From DASSUW01 sp963844405 (GTDB lineage: Bacteria; Actinomycetota; Thermoleophilia; Solirubrobacterales; Solirubrobacteraceae), in the NCBI GenBank assembly GCA_963844405.1, contig CAWJNZ010000003.1, positions 1 to 64,000 of the forward strand: 64,000 nt of DNA, in the 5' to 3' direction. This document shows, one piece after another, positions 34,103-42,564 of the stretch. Every line of letters starts with the position of its first letter. The stretch's first letter is position 1. A program made the translations under genes and the position numbers. The notes below the pieces were generated by a model. It made no database searches. It was not told where the DNA came from and saw only the letters and a list, made by a program, of their open reading frames with translations.

Positions 34103-34486
34103 ATGGCTCGCATCGCCGGGGTCAACATCCCCCTCAACAAGCGCGTCGAGATCGGCCTGACCTACATCTACGGCGTCGGCCGGCCCGCCTCGAACGAGAT
34201 CCTCGCCAAGCTGGGCATCAGCCCCGAGACCTACGTGCGCGATCTGACGGACGACGAGATCGCCAAGCTGCGCGACATCATCGACACCGAGTACGTCGTC
34301 GAGGGCGACCTGCGCCGTGAGCGCAGCCAGAACGTCAAGCGCCTGATGGAGATCGGCTGTTACCGCGGCCTGCGCCACCGGCGCGGCCTGCCCGTCCGCG
34401 GCCAGAACACCAAGACGAACGCGCGCACGCGCAAGGGTCCCAAGCGCATGCAGGTGGCCGGCAAGAAGAAGGCGGGCAAGAAGTAA
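34103..34486 (+). CDS. rpsM: 30S ribosomal protein S13 (uS13)
   Basis: 127 residues: ARIAGVNIPLNKRVEIGLTY start, GLRHRRGLPVRGQNTKTNAR and a basic C-terminal tail that contacts tRNA. TAATG overlap with rpsK. Confidence 0.97.
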   Translation: MARIAGVNIPLNKRVEIGLTYIYGVGRPASNEILAKLGISPETYVRDLTDDEIAKLRDIIDTEYVVEGDLRRERSQNVKRLMEIGCYRGLRHRRGLPVRGQNTKTNARTRKGPKRMQVAGKKKAGKK

Positions 34487-34881
34487 TGCCGGCTCCCCGT
34501 CGTCCCCAGCGCGGCCGCCGCAAGGTCAAGAAGAACGTCCCGATCGGCCAGGCGCACATCAAGACCAGCTTCAACAACACGATCGTGGCCCTGACGGACC
34601 GCGAGGGCAACGTCATCGCGTGGGAGTCCGCCGGCGGCGCCGGCTTCAAGGGCTCCCGCAAGTCGACGCCCTTCGCCGCCCAGGTCACCGCCGACGCCGC
34701 CGCCCGCAAGGGCATCGAGCAGGGCATGCAGAAGGTCGAGGTCTTCGTGAAGGGCCCGGGCTCGGGCCGCGAGACCGCGATCCGCTCGCTCCAGGCCGCC
34801 GGCCTCGAGGTCACCGGCGTGAGGGACGTCACCCCGCAGGCACACAACGGCTGCCGCCCCCGCAAGCGGCGGAGGGTCTGA
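34486..34881 (+). CDS. rpsK: 30S ribosomal protein S11 (uS11)
   Basis: 131 residues: HIKTSFNNTIVALTDREGNV, KGSRKSTPFAAQVTADAAA and the C-terminal DVTPQAHNGCRPRKRRRV. Platform protein of the 30S subunit. Start overlaps the rpsM stop by one base; rpsD starts 2 bp after its TGA. Confidence 0.97.
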   Translation: MPAPRRPQRGRRKVKKNVPIGQAHIKTSFNNTIVALTDREGNVIAWESAGGAGFKGSRKSTPFAAQVTADAAARKGIEQGMQKVEVFVKGPGSGRETAIRSLQAAGLEVTGVRDVTPQAHNGCRPRKRRRV

Positions 34882-34883
34882 GT

Positions 34884-35504
34884 TTGGCTCGCGATACGTC
34901 ACCCCAGTGCAAGCAGTGCCGCCGCGAGGGACAGAAGCTGTTCCTCAAGGGCGAGCGCTGCCTGACCGACAAGTGCGGCGTCGAGCGGCGTTCGTACCCG
35001 CCCGGCGAGCACGGCCGCGGCCGGCAGAAGCAGTCCGAGTACCGCGTGCAGCTGCGTGAGAAGCAGAAGGCCCGCCGCTACTACGGCGTGCTGGAGAAGC
35101 AGTTCCGCACGTACTACGCCAAGGCTTCACGACAGCCCGGCATCACCGGCGAGAACCTGCTCCGGATCCTCGAGTGCCGCTTCGACAATGTGCTCGTGCG
35201 CCTCGGCTTCGCCGCCTCGCGGCGCCAGGCGCGCCAGCTGATCCGGCACGGCCACTGGGCGATCAACGGCCGCAGGGTGGACATCCCCAGCTACCAGGTG
35301 CGCGAGAACGACGTGATCACCTTCAAGACCGGCTCCGACGCCGAGACGGTGATCCGCGACGCGACGGAGCTGGTTGCCCAAGTGCCGGCATGGCTTCAGG
35401 CGGACCACGACCAGCTCACGGCGAAGGTGCTCCGTAAGCCCGAGCGCGCGGAGATCGCCGCGCCGGTGCAGGAGCAGCTCATCGTCGAGCTGTACTCGAA
35501 GTAG
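34884..35504 (+). CDS. rpsD: 30S ribosomal protein S4 (uS4), zinc type
   Basis: 206 residues from a TTG start (ARDTSPQCKQCRREGQKLF). Four N-terminal cysteines (CKQCR and CLTDKC) form the zinc-binding version. The S4 RNA-binding domain (RLGFAASRRQARQLIRHGHW) is intact. An open frame continues upstream across rpsK, but the TTG gives the conserved N-terminus. Confidence 0.95.
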   Translation: MARDTSPQCKQCRREGQKLFLKGERCLTDKCGVERRSYPPGEHGRGRQKQSEYRVQLREKQKARRYYGVLEKQFRTYYAKASRQPGITGENLLRILECRFDNVLVRLGFAASRRQARQLIRHGHWAINGRRVDIPSYQVRENDVITFKTGSDAETVIRDATELVAQVPAWLQADHDQLTAKVLRKPERAEIAAPVQEQLIVELYSK

Positions 35505-35581
35505 GGCCGCCCTTGCCGCGGCGCCGTTCCCCAGGCGCCGCTTCGCTCCCCCGCAGAACCTGAGACGACGTTAGGACCTTG

Positions 35582-36568
35582 ATGCTCGACTTCCAGATCC
35601 CCCGAATCACCGCCGAAACGGTCGAGGACAACCGCGGCCAGTTCGTGGTGGAGCCGCTCGATCGCGGCTTCGGCTACACCTTCGGCAACTCGCTCCGGCG
35701 GGTGCTCCTCGCCTCGCTGGCGGGTGCGGCGGTGACCTCCGTGCGCATCGAGGGCGTGGCCCACGAGTTCTCCACGATCAGGGGCGTCACCGAGGACGTG
35801 ACCGACATCGTCCTCAACCTCAAGGGCATCGTGTGCCGCATGCACTCGGACGCCACCGAGGTGGAGGCGCCGCTCGTGGTCACCGGCCCCGGCGAGATCA
35901 CCGCGCGCGACATCGACCTCCCGTCGGGCGTGGAGATCCTCAACCCCGACGCCCACATCGCCACGCTCGAGAAGAAGACCAAGCTGGAGATGTACCTCAC
36001 GATCGGGCGCGGCCGCGGCTACCGCCCGGCGGAGGACAACAAGTCGCCCGACCAGCCGATCGGCGTCATCCCGATCGACTCGATCTTCTCGCCGGTGCGC
36101 CGCGTGGCGTACTCGGTCGAGCAGGCGCGCGTCGGCCAGCGGACCGACTTCGACAAGCTGACGATCGACATCGAGACCGACGGCTCGATCGACCCGCAGG
36201 CCGCGCTCCGCGAGGCGGCGGAGATCCTCATCTCCTCGCTCTCGATCTTCACCGACGAGGAGCGGATCGAGGAGCTGCGCGCCGGCCCGGGCGGCATGGC
36301 GTCGCTCGACAACGGCGGCGGCGCCGGCGCGGCGCTCCAGCCGGGCGGCGGCCGTGGCGGCTCGCCGATGGACGACATCCTGATCGAGGAGCTCGAGCTC
36401 GGCGTCCGCTCGTACAACTGCCTCAAGCGCGCCGGCATCCAGACGGTCGGCGACCTCGTGTCGAAGTCCGAGGGCGAGCTGGCGGCGATCCCGAACTTCG
36501 GCAAGAAGTCGATCGACGAGGTCATCGAGACGCTGTCGCAGCGCGGGCTGACCCTCCGGACGGACTGA
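35582..36568 (+). CDS. rpoA: RNA polymerase alpha subunit
   Basis: 328 residues from the ATG at 35582 (LDFQIPRITAETVEDNRGQF); an in-frame TTG lies one codon upstream. The N-terminal dimerisation domain has PLDRGFGYTFGNSLRRVLL; the C-terminal domain has IEELELGVRSYNCLKRAGI and GKKSIDEV. The linker carries an unusually Gly-rich stretch (GGGAGAALQPGGGRGG). A GGCGCC-N8-GGCGCC dyad (35520-35539) lies in the 77-bp gap after rpsD. The TGA overlaps the rplQ ATG. Confidence 0.97.
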   Translation: MLDFQIPRITAETVEDNRGQFVVEPLDRGFGYTFGNSLRRVLLASLAGAAVTSVRIEGVAHEFSTIRGVTEDVTDIVLNLKGIVCRMHSDATEVEAPLVVTGPGEITARDIDLPSGVEILNPDAHIATLEKKTKLEMYLTIGRGRGYRPAEDNKSPDQPIGVIPIDSIFSPVRRVAYSVEQARVGQRTDFDKLTIDIETDGSIDPQAALREAAEILISSLSIFTDEERIEELRAGPGGMASLDNGGGAGAALQPGGGRGGSPMDDILIEELELGVRSYNCLKRAGIQTVGDLVSKSEGELAAIPNFGKKSIDEVIETLSQRGLTLRTD

Positions 36569-36924
36569 TGCGCCACCAGAAGACCCGGCACAAGCTCTCG
36601 CGCGACGCCTCGCACCGCAAGGCGCTGCTGGCCAACCTCTGCATCGAGGTCATCGACCACGAGCGGATCAAGACCACCGAGGCCAAGGCCAAGGCGGTCA
36701 AGCCGGAGCTGGAGAAGCTGATCACGCTGGCCAAGCGCGGCGACCTGCACGCGCGCCGGCAGGCGATGTCGACGCTCCAGCACCCCGACAAGGGCGTGAT
36801 CTACAAGCTGTTCGAGGAGATCGCGCCCCGCTACTCGGAGCGCCCCGGGGGCTACACCCGGATCCTCAAGCTCGGTCCGCGTTCGTCTGACGCGACCGAG
36901 ATGGTCTATCTCGAGCTGGTGTAA
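36568..36924 (+). CDS. rplQ: 50S ribosomal protein L17 (bL17)
   Basis: 118 residues: RHQKTRHKLSRDASHRKALL start and the GGYTRILKLGPRSSDATEM block. The ATG overlaps the rpoA stop (TGATG). truA follows 27 bp later. Confidence 0.97.
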   Translation: MRHQKTRHKLSRDASHRKALLANLCIEVIDHERIKTTEAKAKAVKPELEKLITLAKRGDLHARRQAMSTLQHPDKGVIYKLFEEIAPRYSERPGGYTRILKLGPRSSDATEMVYLELV

Positions 36925-36951
36925 TCAAGGCGCTCACCCGAGCTTGCGAGG

Positions 36952-37674
36952 GTGAGTAAGCCGCACGCAAAATTGACCCTGGCCTACGACGGCGGCCCGT
37001 TCGCGGGCTGGGCCGTCCAGCCGGGGCAGCGGACGGTCGCGGGCGAGCTCTCCGTCGCGCTGCAGACGGTGCTCCGCCAGGAGGTCTCGCTCGTGGTGGC
37101 GGGTCGCACCGACCGCGGCGTGCACGCGCTCGGGCAGGTGGTGTCGTACGACGGGCCGCTGCCGTCGCTGCGCTCCGTCAACGCGCTGCTGCCCGACGAG
37201 ATCGCGGTGCTGTCGGCGGAGAGCGTTCCGGACGGCTTCAGCGCCCGCCACGACGCCCGCAGCCGCTCGTACCTCTACCGCGTCCTCGCCCGCGCCGCGC
37301 CGTCGCCGTTCGAGACCGGCCGCGCCCTCTGGTGGCCGTACGCGGTCGACCGCGCGGCGCTCGACGCCTGCGCCGCCGCGCTCGCCGGCACGCACGACTT
37401 CACCGCCTTCACGCCGACCGAGACCTACCACCAGCGCTTCGAGCGGCACGTGCTGAGCGCCTCGTGGCAGGGCGACGACCTGCTCGAGTTCCGGATCGAG
37501 GCCGACGCCTTCATGCGCCAGATGAACCGCGTGCTGGTCGGCACCATGCTCGAGGTGGCGGGCGGGCGGCGCAGCCTCGAGTCGTTCGAGGGCCTGCTGA
37601 CCGGCCGCCCGCGCGAGGAGGCCGGCCCGACGGCGCCGCCGCACGGGCTCTACCTGGCCGGTGTGCGGTATTGA
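36952..37674 (+). CDS. truA: tRNA pseudouridine synthase A
   Basis: 240 residues; modifies U38-40 of tRNA anticodon stems. Catalytic Asp54 in GRTDRGVHALGQ, LAYDGGPFAGWAVQPGQRTV near the start and the FMRQMNRVLVGTMLEVAGG segment near the end. GTG start. Follows rplQ as in many actinobacteria. Confidence 0.95.
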   Translation: MSKPHAKLTLAYDGGPFAGWAVQPGQRTVAGELSVALQTVLRQEVSLVVAGRTDRGVHALGQVVSYDGPLPSLRSVNALLPDEIAVLSAESVPDGFSARHDARSRSYLYRVLARAAPSPFETGRALWWPYAVDRAALDACAAALAGTHDFTAFTPTETYHQRFERHVLSASWQGDDLLEFRIEADAFMRQMNRVLVGTMLEVAGGRRSLESFEGLLTGRPREEAGPTAPPHGLYLAGVRY

Positions 37675-37707
37675 TCGCCGACCGGCGCCGGAGTACCGTC
37701 GCGCCCC

Positions 37708-38148
37708 ATGGATCGCAGGCTCGTGCTCGCCCGCGCCGCCGACGCGCTGGCCGCGTGGAACCGCCACGACGCCGACGCCGTCGCCGCCTGGGTCGCCGAG
37801 GACGTCATCTGGCGCGACGTCGCGTTCGGCATGCCGCTGCACGGCCGCCAGGCGCTGCTGAGCGCCGGGCGCGCCTACCTGGCCGCGTTCCCCGACCTGC
37901 GCGTCGAGCAGACGTCCTCGACCTTCGCCGCGCCGCGCCTGGCCCAGGAGCTGACCGTCACCGGCACCCATCGCGGTGAGCTGCACGGCATCCCCGCCAC
38001 CGGCCGCTGGACCGAGACCTACGCGGCGGTCATCACCACCTTCGACGAGGACGCGATGGTCATCGAGGGCACGGTCTACTGGAACGTGCTCACGATGCTC
38101 TGCCAGCTCGGGCTGACCGAGCCGCTGGCGACGCCCGTCGTGGCTTAG
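37708..38148 (+). CDS. SnoaL-like / NTF2-fold protein
   Basis: 146 residues with the pattern of SnoaL-like polyketide-cyclase or ester-cyclase family proteins: ALAAWNRHDADAVAAWVAEDVIWRD, AYLAAFPDLRVEQ and GIPATGRWTETYAAVITTFDED. Small NTF2-like fold, cytoplasmic. Substrate unknown. A TACCGT hexamer (37694-37699) ends 8 bp before the ATG. Confidence 0.75.
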   Translation: MDRRLVLARAADALAAWNRHDADAVAAWVAEDVIWRDVAFGMPLHGRQALLSAGRAYLAAFPDLRVEQTSSTFAAPRLAQELTVTGTHRGELHGIPATGRWTETYAAVITTFDEDAMVIEGTVYWNVLTMLCQLGLTEPLATPVVA

Positions 38149-38307
38149 CCTGGATCCACCGATCCCCGCGGCGCCTCGCCGCCGTGGTCGTTCGCCAGAG
38201 CCGATCGGCCGCGACCCCGAGTGACCCGCCACGAGGAGACGCGGCCGCTCGGCTCTGACTCGGCCCACGCCGCCGAGTCATCCACGGATCATCGATGTAT
38301 CCAGGCT
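38147..38307. repeat. Palindromic cruciform element between convergent genes
   Basis: An outer 9-bp perfect inverted repeat AGCCTGGAT (38147-38155) / ATCCAGGCT (38299-38307) encloses CGGCG-CCT-CGCCG (about 38169-38181), an 18-bp pair with one mismatch (38196-38213 / 38240-38257) and a GACTCGGC / GCCGAGTC hairpin (38257-38264 / 38272-38279). It fills the space between the stop codons of two convergent genes. It may be a bidirectional terminator or a member of a palindromic repeat family. Confidence 0.55.
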
Positions 38308-38311
38308 TAGG

Positions 38312-39391
38312 CTAGACGACCGCTGCGACGGCGATGAGGCCGAGCAGCGCGGCCGCCAGCGCGACGGCGCGGAGCCGGCGGGCGCTGCAGCGCGGCGGCG
38401 CGACGACGCGCAGGAGGTCGCCCGCGGCGACGTAGACGAGGCCGGCGGCCAGGGCGACCAGCCCCGTGTGCAGGACCAGCTCGGGGAACCGGACGGCGAG
38501 CGCGGCGACGGCGAGCAGGGCCGCGGCGCGCATGGACCGATGGCGCCGCGAGGCGGGGGCGGCCAGCAGCGTGGCGGGCGAGGGGCGCGGGCCGCCCGCG
38601 GCGGCGGCGACGACGAGCCCGGCGGCGCCGAGCGCGAGCGCCCAGGTCCGCAGGTCGGCCAGGTAGGCGTCCCAGACGCTGCCCACCACCGCGTCGCCGA
38701 AGCCGGTGTCGAAGTTGTCGAGCACGAAGTCCTGCGCGGCGGTGACGCCGGCGGCGGTCAGGCCGTAGGCGGCGGCGACGGCCAGGCCGGCGCCCCACAC
38801 GGCGCGGCGGTGGGCGGGCTCCCGCCAGATGGCGAGGCCGAGCAGGCCGAGGCCGGCGACGGCGAGCAGGAGCGAGAGCGGCAGCGCGACGTCGGCTGCC
38901 ACCGGCGCGACCCGGCGTAGCGCGCCCTCGCGGCCCTCGCCGCCGACCGTGAACAGCGGCGCGTCCTCGAGCGGCGGCACGGCCGCGCTCGGGTCCCGGC
39001 GCAGGAGCTCGGCGCGCAGCAGGGCGCCGGAGCCCGCGACGGTCATCGAGACCGGGCCCTCGGTGTCCTCGAACAGCCCGTCGTGGAGGCGCAGCGCGGC
39101 GGTGCGGAAGGCGGCCTGGAAGGCCGGGTCGGGGGCGACCGCCTCGGAGCCGGCGTGCGCCATCAGCGGCTCGAGCGGCGACAGCTCGACCTGGCGCTGG
39201 GCGTGCCCGCTCGCGAGCCGCGTGCCGACCTCCTCGCGGACCTCGTCGGAGCCCAGGGTGGCGACGGCGCGGTCGGCGAAGGCGTCGCGATCCAGCACGG
39301 CGAGCGCGCCGTAGCCGGAGATGCCCGCGATCAGCAGGCAGATGGCCGCCACCGCGAGCATCAGCGCTCTCCCGCGTCGGTGCGCTTCCAT
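38312..39391 (-). CDS. Polytopic membrane protein, unknown function
   Basis: 359 residues from the ATG at 39391 (MEAHRRGRALMLAVAAI). One N-terminal membrane helix (LMLAVAAICLLIAGISGYGALAV region), a soluble extracytoplasmic stretch of about 130 residues (VREEVGTRLASGHAQRQVEL), then several hydrophobic helices to the C-terminus. No family recognised with certainty. The frame continues upstream antisense to surE but that part is not believed. Divergent from surE; convergent with the SnoaL-like gene. Confidence 0.65.
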   Translation of the reverse strand: MEAHRRGRALMLAVAAICLLIAGISGYGALAVLDRDAFADRAVATLGSDEVREEVGTRLASGHAQRQVELSPLEPLMAHAGSEAVAPDPAFQAAFRTAALRLHDGLFEDTEGPVSMTVAGSGALLRAELLRRDPSAAVPPLEDAPLFTVGGEGREGALRRVAPVAADVALPLSLLLAVAGLGLLGLAIWREPAHRRAVWGAGLAVAAAYGLTAAGVTAAQDFVLDNFDTGFGDAVVGSVWDAYLADLRTWALALGAAGLVVAAAAGGPRPSPATLLAAPASRRHRSMRAAALLAVAALAVRFPELVLHTGLVALAAGLVYVAAGDLLRVVAPPRCSARRLRAVALAAALLGLIAVAAVV

Positions 39392-39448
39392 CGACGTGAC
39401 GCTACGGGGGGCGGCCCGCAGACCACCTGGCCAGAAGTCCTGGATCTC

Positions 39449-39454
39449 TATCCT
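39449..39454 (+). promoter_or_regulatory. Putative -10 element of surE
   Basis: TATCCT ends 9 bp before the surE GTG, which would place transcription start at or within a few bases of the start codon (leaderless or near-leaderless mRNA). Confidence 0.4.
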
Positions 39455-39463
39455 CGACGGGCC

Positions 39464-40288
39464 GTGCTGCGCGTCCTGCTCACCAACGACGACGGGATCG
39501 GAGCCGAGGGCCTCCAGACCCTCCGGCGGGCGCTGGTCGCGCTCGACGACATCGAGCTGGCGGTGATCGCGCCGGACGCCAACATGTCCGCCACCGCGCG
39601 CTCGATCACCACGCGCCGGCCGCTGTGGATCACCCAGGTGCCGTTCGACGACGGCACGCTCGGCTACTCGTGCGACGGCACGCCGGTCGACTGCGTGCGG
39701 CTCGCCCAGCTCGGCCTCGTCGACGGCTTCGAGCCCGACCTCGTGGTGGCCGGCATCAACCACGGCTCCAACCTGGGCGACGACATCACGTACTCGGGGA
39801 CGGTGGCCGCCGCGCTCGAGGGCATCGTGCTCGGCGTCCCCGGCATCGCCGTCTCGCAGCAGTCGCTGGCCCGGGAGATGGACTTCCGGCTCGGCCGCGA
39901 GTTCGACTTCGAGACCGCCGCCGCCTTCACCGCCCAGATCGTCGACCGGCTCGACGACGTGCCGCTGCCCGAGGGGACGCTCCTCAACGTCAACGTCCCG
40001 GCGGGCGATGTCGACGGCGTCGAGGTCGCGCGGCTCGGCAAGCGGATCTACCGCGACGCGCTCGAGCTGGTCGACAGCGACGGCGAGGGTCGCAAGCGGT
40101 TCCGCATCTACGGCGACGCGCCGCTGCACGAGGACGAGGAGGGGACCGACCTGGCGGCCGTGGCGGCCGGGCGGATCGCCGTGACGCCGCTGCACTTCGA
40201 TCTGACGGCGGAGCACGGGCTCGAGGAGCTGCGCGCCTACGACCTCGCGCGGCTGCTGGCGCCGGCCGCCGAGGAAGTCACGGATTGA
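39464..40288 (+). CDS. surE: 5'/3'-nucleotidase SurE
   Basis: 274 residues. Metal-dependent nucleoside monophosphatase: N-terminal RVLLTNDDGIGAEG with the Asp-Asp metal ligands, SATARSIT, and VVAGINHGSNLGDDITYSGT. The GTG start gives the expected N-terminus; an upstream open stretch is not homologous. The stop overlaps the TTG start of ligA. Confidence 0.95.
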   Translation: MLRVLLTNDDGIGAEGLQTLRRALVALDDIELAVIAPDANMSATARSITTRRPLWITQVPFDDGTLGYSCDGTPVDCVRLAQLGLVDGFEPDLVVAGINHGSNLGDDITYSGTVAAALEGIVLGVPGIAVSQQSLAREMDFRLGREFDFETAAAFTAQIVDRLDDVPLPEGTLLNVNVPAGDVDGVEVARLGKRIYRDALELVDSDGEGRKRFRIYGDAPLHEDEEGTDLAAVAAGRIAVTPLHFDLTAEHGLEELRAYDLARLLAPAAEEVTD

Positions 40289-42285
40289 GCGCCGAGCGCG
40301 CGGCAGAGCTGCGGGGCCAGCTGGCGTACCACAACCACCGGTACTACGTCCTCGACGACCCCGAGATCGGCGACGACGCCTACGACGCGCTCCTCGACGA
40401 GCTGCGCCGGATCGAGGCCGACCACCCCGAGCTCGTCACGCCCGACTCGCCCACGCAGCGCGTGGGCGCCGAGCCGGTCTCGAAGCTCGAGAAGGTCCGC
40501 CACCCGCAGCCGATGTACTCGCTGGCCAACGCGCGCTCGGAGGAGGAGCTGCGGGCCTGGGTGGCGCGGATGCGCTCGCACCTCGCGCGCGAGGGGATCG
40601 AGGAGCCGCAGTTCCGCTTCGTGGCCGAGCCGAAGATCGACGGCCTCGCGATCTCGCTCGTCTACCGCGACGGCGTGCTCGAGCGGGGCGCGACGCGCGG
40701 CAACGGCGAGGTCGGCGAGGACGTCACGCACAACCTGCGGACGATCCCCTCGATCCCGCTCCGGTTCGACGACGCGCCCGCCTTCCTGGAGGTGCGCGGC
40801 GAGGTCTACATGTCGCTGCCCGACTTCGCGGCGCTGAACGAGCGGCGCGCCGAGGCCGGGTTGTCGACCTTCATGAACCCGCGCAACTCGGCGGCGGGGA
40901 CGATCCGCCAGCTCGATCCCGCGCTGGCCGCCGAGCGACCGTTGTCGATGTGGTGCTACGGGATCGGCGCCGTCGAGGGCCTCTCGCTCGGCTCGCACTG
41001 GGAGGCGCTCGAGTGGCTGCGCTCGCACGGCTTCCGCGTGAACGGCGACGTCGTGCGGCTGGAGTCCGAGGACGAAGTCGTCGCCCAGTGCCTCGCGTGG
41101 CAGGACCGCCGCGGCGCTCTGGAATTCGAGATCGACGGCGTGGTGGTGAAGGTCGACGACGTCGAGCTGCAGCGGCGGCTGGGCGTGGTGGGGCGCGACC
41201 CGCGCTGGGCGATCGCCTGGAAGTTCCCGCCCACCACCGCGGTCACGCACCTGAACGCCATCTCGTGGAACGTCGGCAAGTTCGGCGACCTGCACCCGTT
41301 CGCGGAGCTCGAGCCGGTGCACGTGGGCGGCGTGACGGTCAAGCTCGCGACGCTGCACAACGAGGAGGACCTCGCCCGCAAGGACATCCGGCCCGGCGAC
41401 GACGTGATCGTGCTGCGCGCCGGCGACGTCATCCCGCAGGTGCTCTCGCCCGCCCCGCACGCGGTCGAGCGGGCCGATCGCCAGCCGCCGCCGCGCCCGC
41501 CCGAGCGCTGCCCGTTCTGCGACACGCCGACGGTCAAGGACGGCGTCTTCACGCGCTGCCCGAACCGCGACTGCCCCGAGCGCCGCTGGCAGTTGCTGAA
41601 GGCGTTCGCCGCGATCATGGACGTCGACGGGCTCGGGGAGAAGCAGGTCGCCGCACTCCAGGAGGCGGGCCTCGTGCGCACGGCGGGCGACTTCTACCGG
41701 CTCACCGAGGAGCAGCTCGTGCGCCTCGAGGGCTACGGCGAGGTCAGCGCCCGCAACCTCGTGCGCTCGATCCAGGCCTCCAAGGACCGCCCGTTCGGCA
41801 TCGTGCTGTTCGCGCTCGGCATCGAGGGCGTGGGGTACGTCACCGGTCGCAACCTCGCCGCCCATTTCCGGTCGATCGACCCGTTGCTCGACGCGGGGCC
41901 GGAGGCGATCGCCGAGACGCCCGGCATCGGGCCGGTCGTGGCCGCGCTCATCGCCCGCCAGCTCGCCGACCCGCAGATGCGCGAGCTGATCGCCGACCTG
42001 CGGGAGATCGGCCTGAACTTCGAGCAGGAGGGCCCGCCGCCCGGCGAGGGCCCGCTGCGCGACAAGACGTTCGTGCTGACCGGCACGCTGCCCGACCTCA
42101 CGCGCGAGCAGGCCCAGGAGCGGATCATGGGCGCCGGCGGCAAGGTCACCGGCTCGGTGTCGCGCAAGACCTCCTACGTCGTCGCCGGAGCCTCGCCGGG
42201 GTCGAAGCTGGCGCAGGCCGAGAAGCTCGGCGTGCCGGTGATCGACGAGGCGGGCCTATTGGCGCTGCTCGAAGGTGGCGGTTGA
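40285..42285 (+). CDS. ligA: NAD-dependent DNA ligase
   Basis: 666 residues, normal length. Adenylation Lys117 in EPKIDGLAISLVYRDG; OB fold (WKFPPTTAVTHLNAI); four-cysteine zinc finger (CPFCDTP and CPNRDCPERR, about residues 409-432); helix-hairpin-helix repeats; C-terminal BRCT domain (about residues 590-666, ending DEAGLLALLEG). The TTG start overlaps the surE stop. The ligA TGA lies inside the first GTTGACG of the repeat-rich region that follows. Confidence 0.96.
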   Translation: MSAERAAELRGQLAYHNHRYYVLDDPEIGDDAYDALLDELRRIEADHPELVTPDSPTQRVGAEPVSKLEKVRHPQPMYSLANARSEEELRAWVARMRSHLAREGIEEPQFRFVAEPKIDGLAISLVYRDGVLERGATRGNGEVGEDVTHNLRTIPSIPLRFDDAPAFLEVRGEVYMSLPDFAALNERRAEAGLSTFMNPRNSAAGTIRQLDPALAAERPLSMWCYGIGAVEGLSLGSHWEALEWLRSHGFRVNGDVVRLESEDEVVAQCLAWQDRRGALEFEIDGVVVKVDDVELQRRLGVVGRDPRWAIAWKFPPTTAVTHLNAISWNVGKFGDLHPFAELEPVHVGGVTVKLATLHNEEDLARKDIRPGDDVIVLRAGDVIPQVLSPAPHAVERADRQPPPRPPERCPFCDTPTVKDGVFTRCPNRDCPERRWQLLKAFAAIMDVDGLGEKQVAALQEAGLVRTAGDFYRLTEEQLVRLEGYGEVSARNLVRSIQASKDRPFGIVLFALGIEGVGYVTGRNLAAHFRSIDPLLDAGPEAIAETPGIGPVVAALIARQLADPQMRELIADLREIGLNFEQEGPPPGEGPLRDKTFVLTGTLPDLTREQAQERIMGAGGKVTGSVSRKTSYVVAGASPGSKLAQAEKLGVPVIDEAGLLALLEGGG

Positions 42286-42564
42286 CGACCTGCGCTGGGT
42301 AGGGGAGCTGACTGGCGGTGCGTTTCTGCACCCGGAGGCCGGACCGCGGCGGGACGGTGCACAACGTCAACGACAGGACGCTCGATCGGTAGGCGTTGAC
42401 GTTGAGCACCTATGCGGTGCCAAACGTCAACCGCCACCGCACAGGGAGCGCGGCGTTGACGAAATGCACCGGCACCGCCGCGCGGCCGGGCTCCCCAGCC
42501 GCCCTACCCAGCCGCAGGTTGACGTTCGCCGGAACCGCTCCCACGTTCCGGGTGTACCGAGGGC
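42286..42564. other. Non-coding interval between ligA and lipoprotein gene
   Basis: 279 bp without a credible gene; short open frames here lack coding character. It contains the inverted-repeat array and its flanking single copies. No clear promoter could be assigned for the lipoprotein gene. Confidence 0.6.
42356..42470. repeat. Array of alternating inverted 19-bp motifs, 60-bp period
   Basis: Four copies of a 19-bp motif close to GGCGTTGACGTTNNGCACC: minus at 42356-42374, plus at 42392-42410, minus at 42416-42434, plus at 42452-42470. They form two 55-bp palindromes (17-bp centres) separated by 5 bp; the GTTGACG cores lie exactly 30 bp apart with alternating orientation. Further GTTGACG cores occur at 42281 and 42518, and a decayed copy near 42314. 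The centres are not conserved, only the arms. Confidence 0.75.

Noticed and set aside
41733..42437. Minus-strand open frames over the ligA 3' end and the repeat region
   Set aside because: Shadow frames with no homology-like features; they cross the inverted-repeat array, which is not codon-structured.
42356..42470. Integron attC sites or a CRISPR array
   Set aside because: Units alternate in orientation, lack R'/R'' core boxes and an integrase, and the variable centres are only 17 bp or 5 bp with no cas genes.
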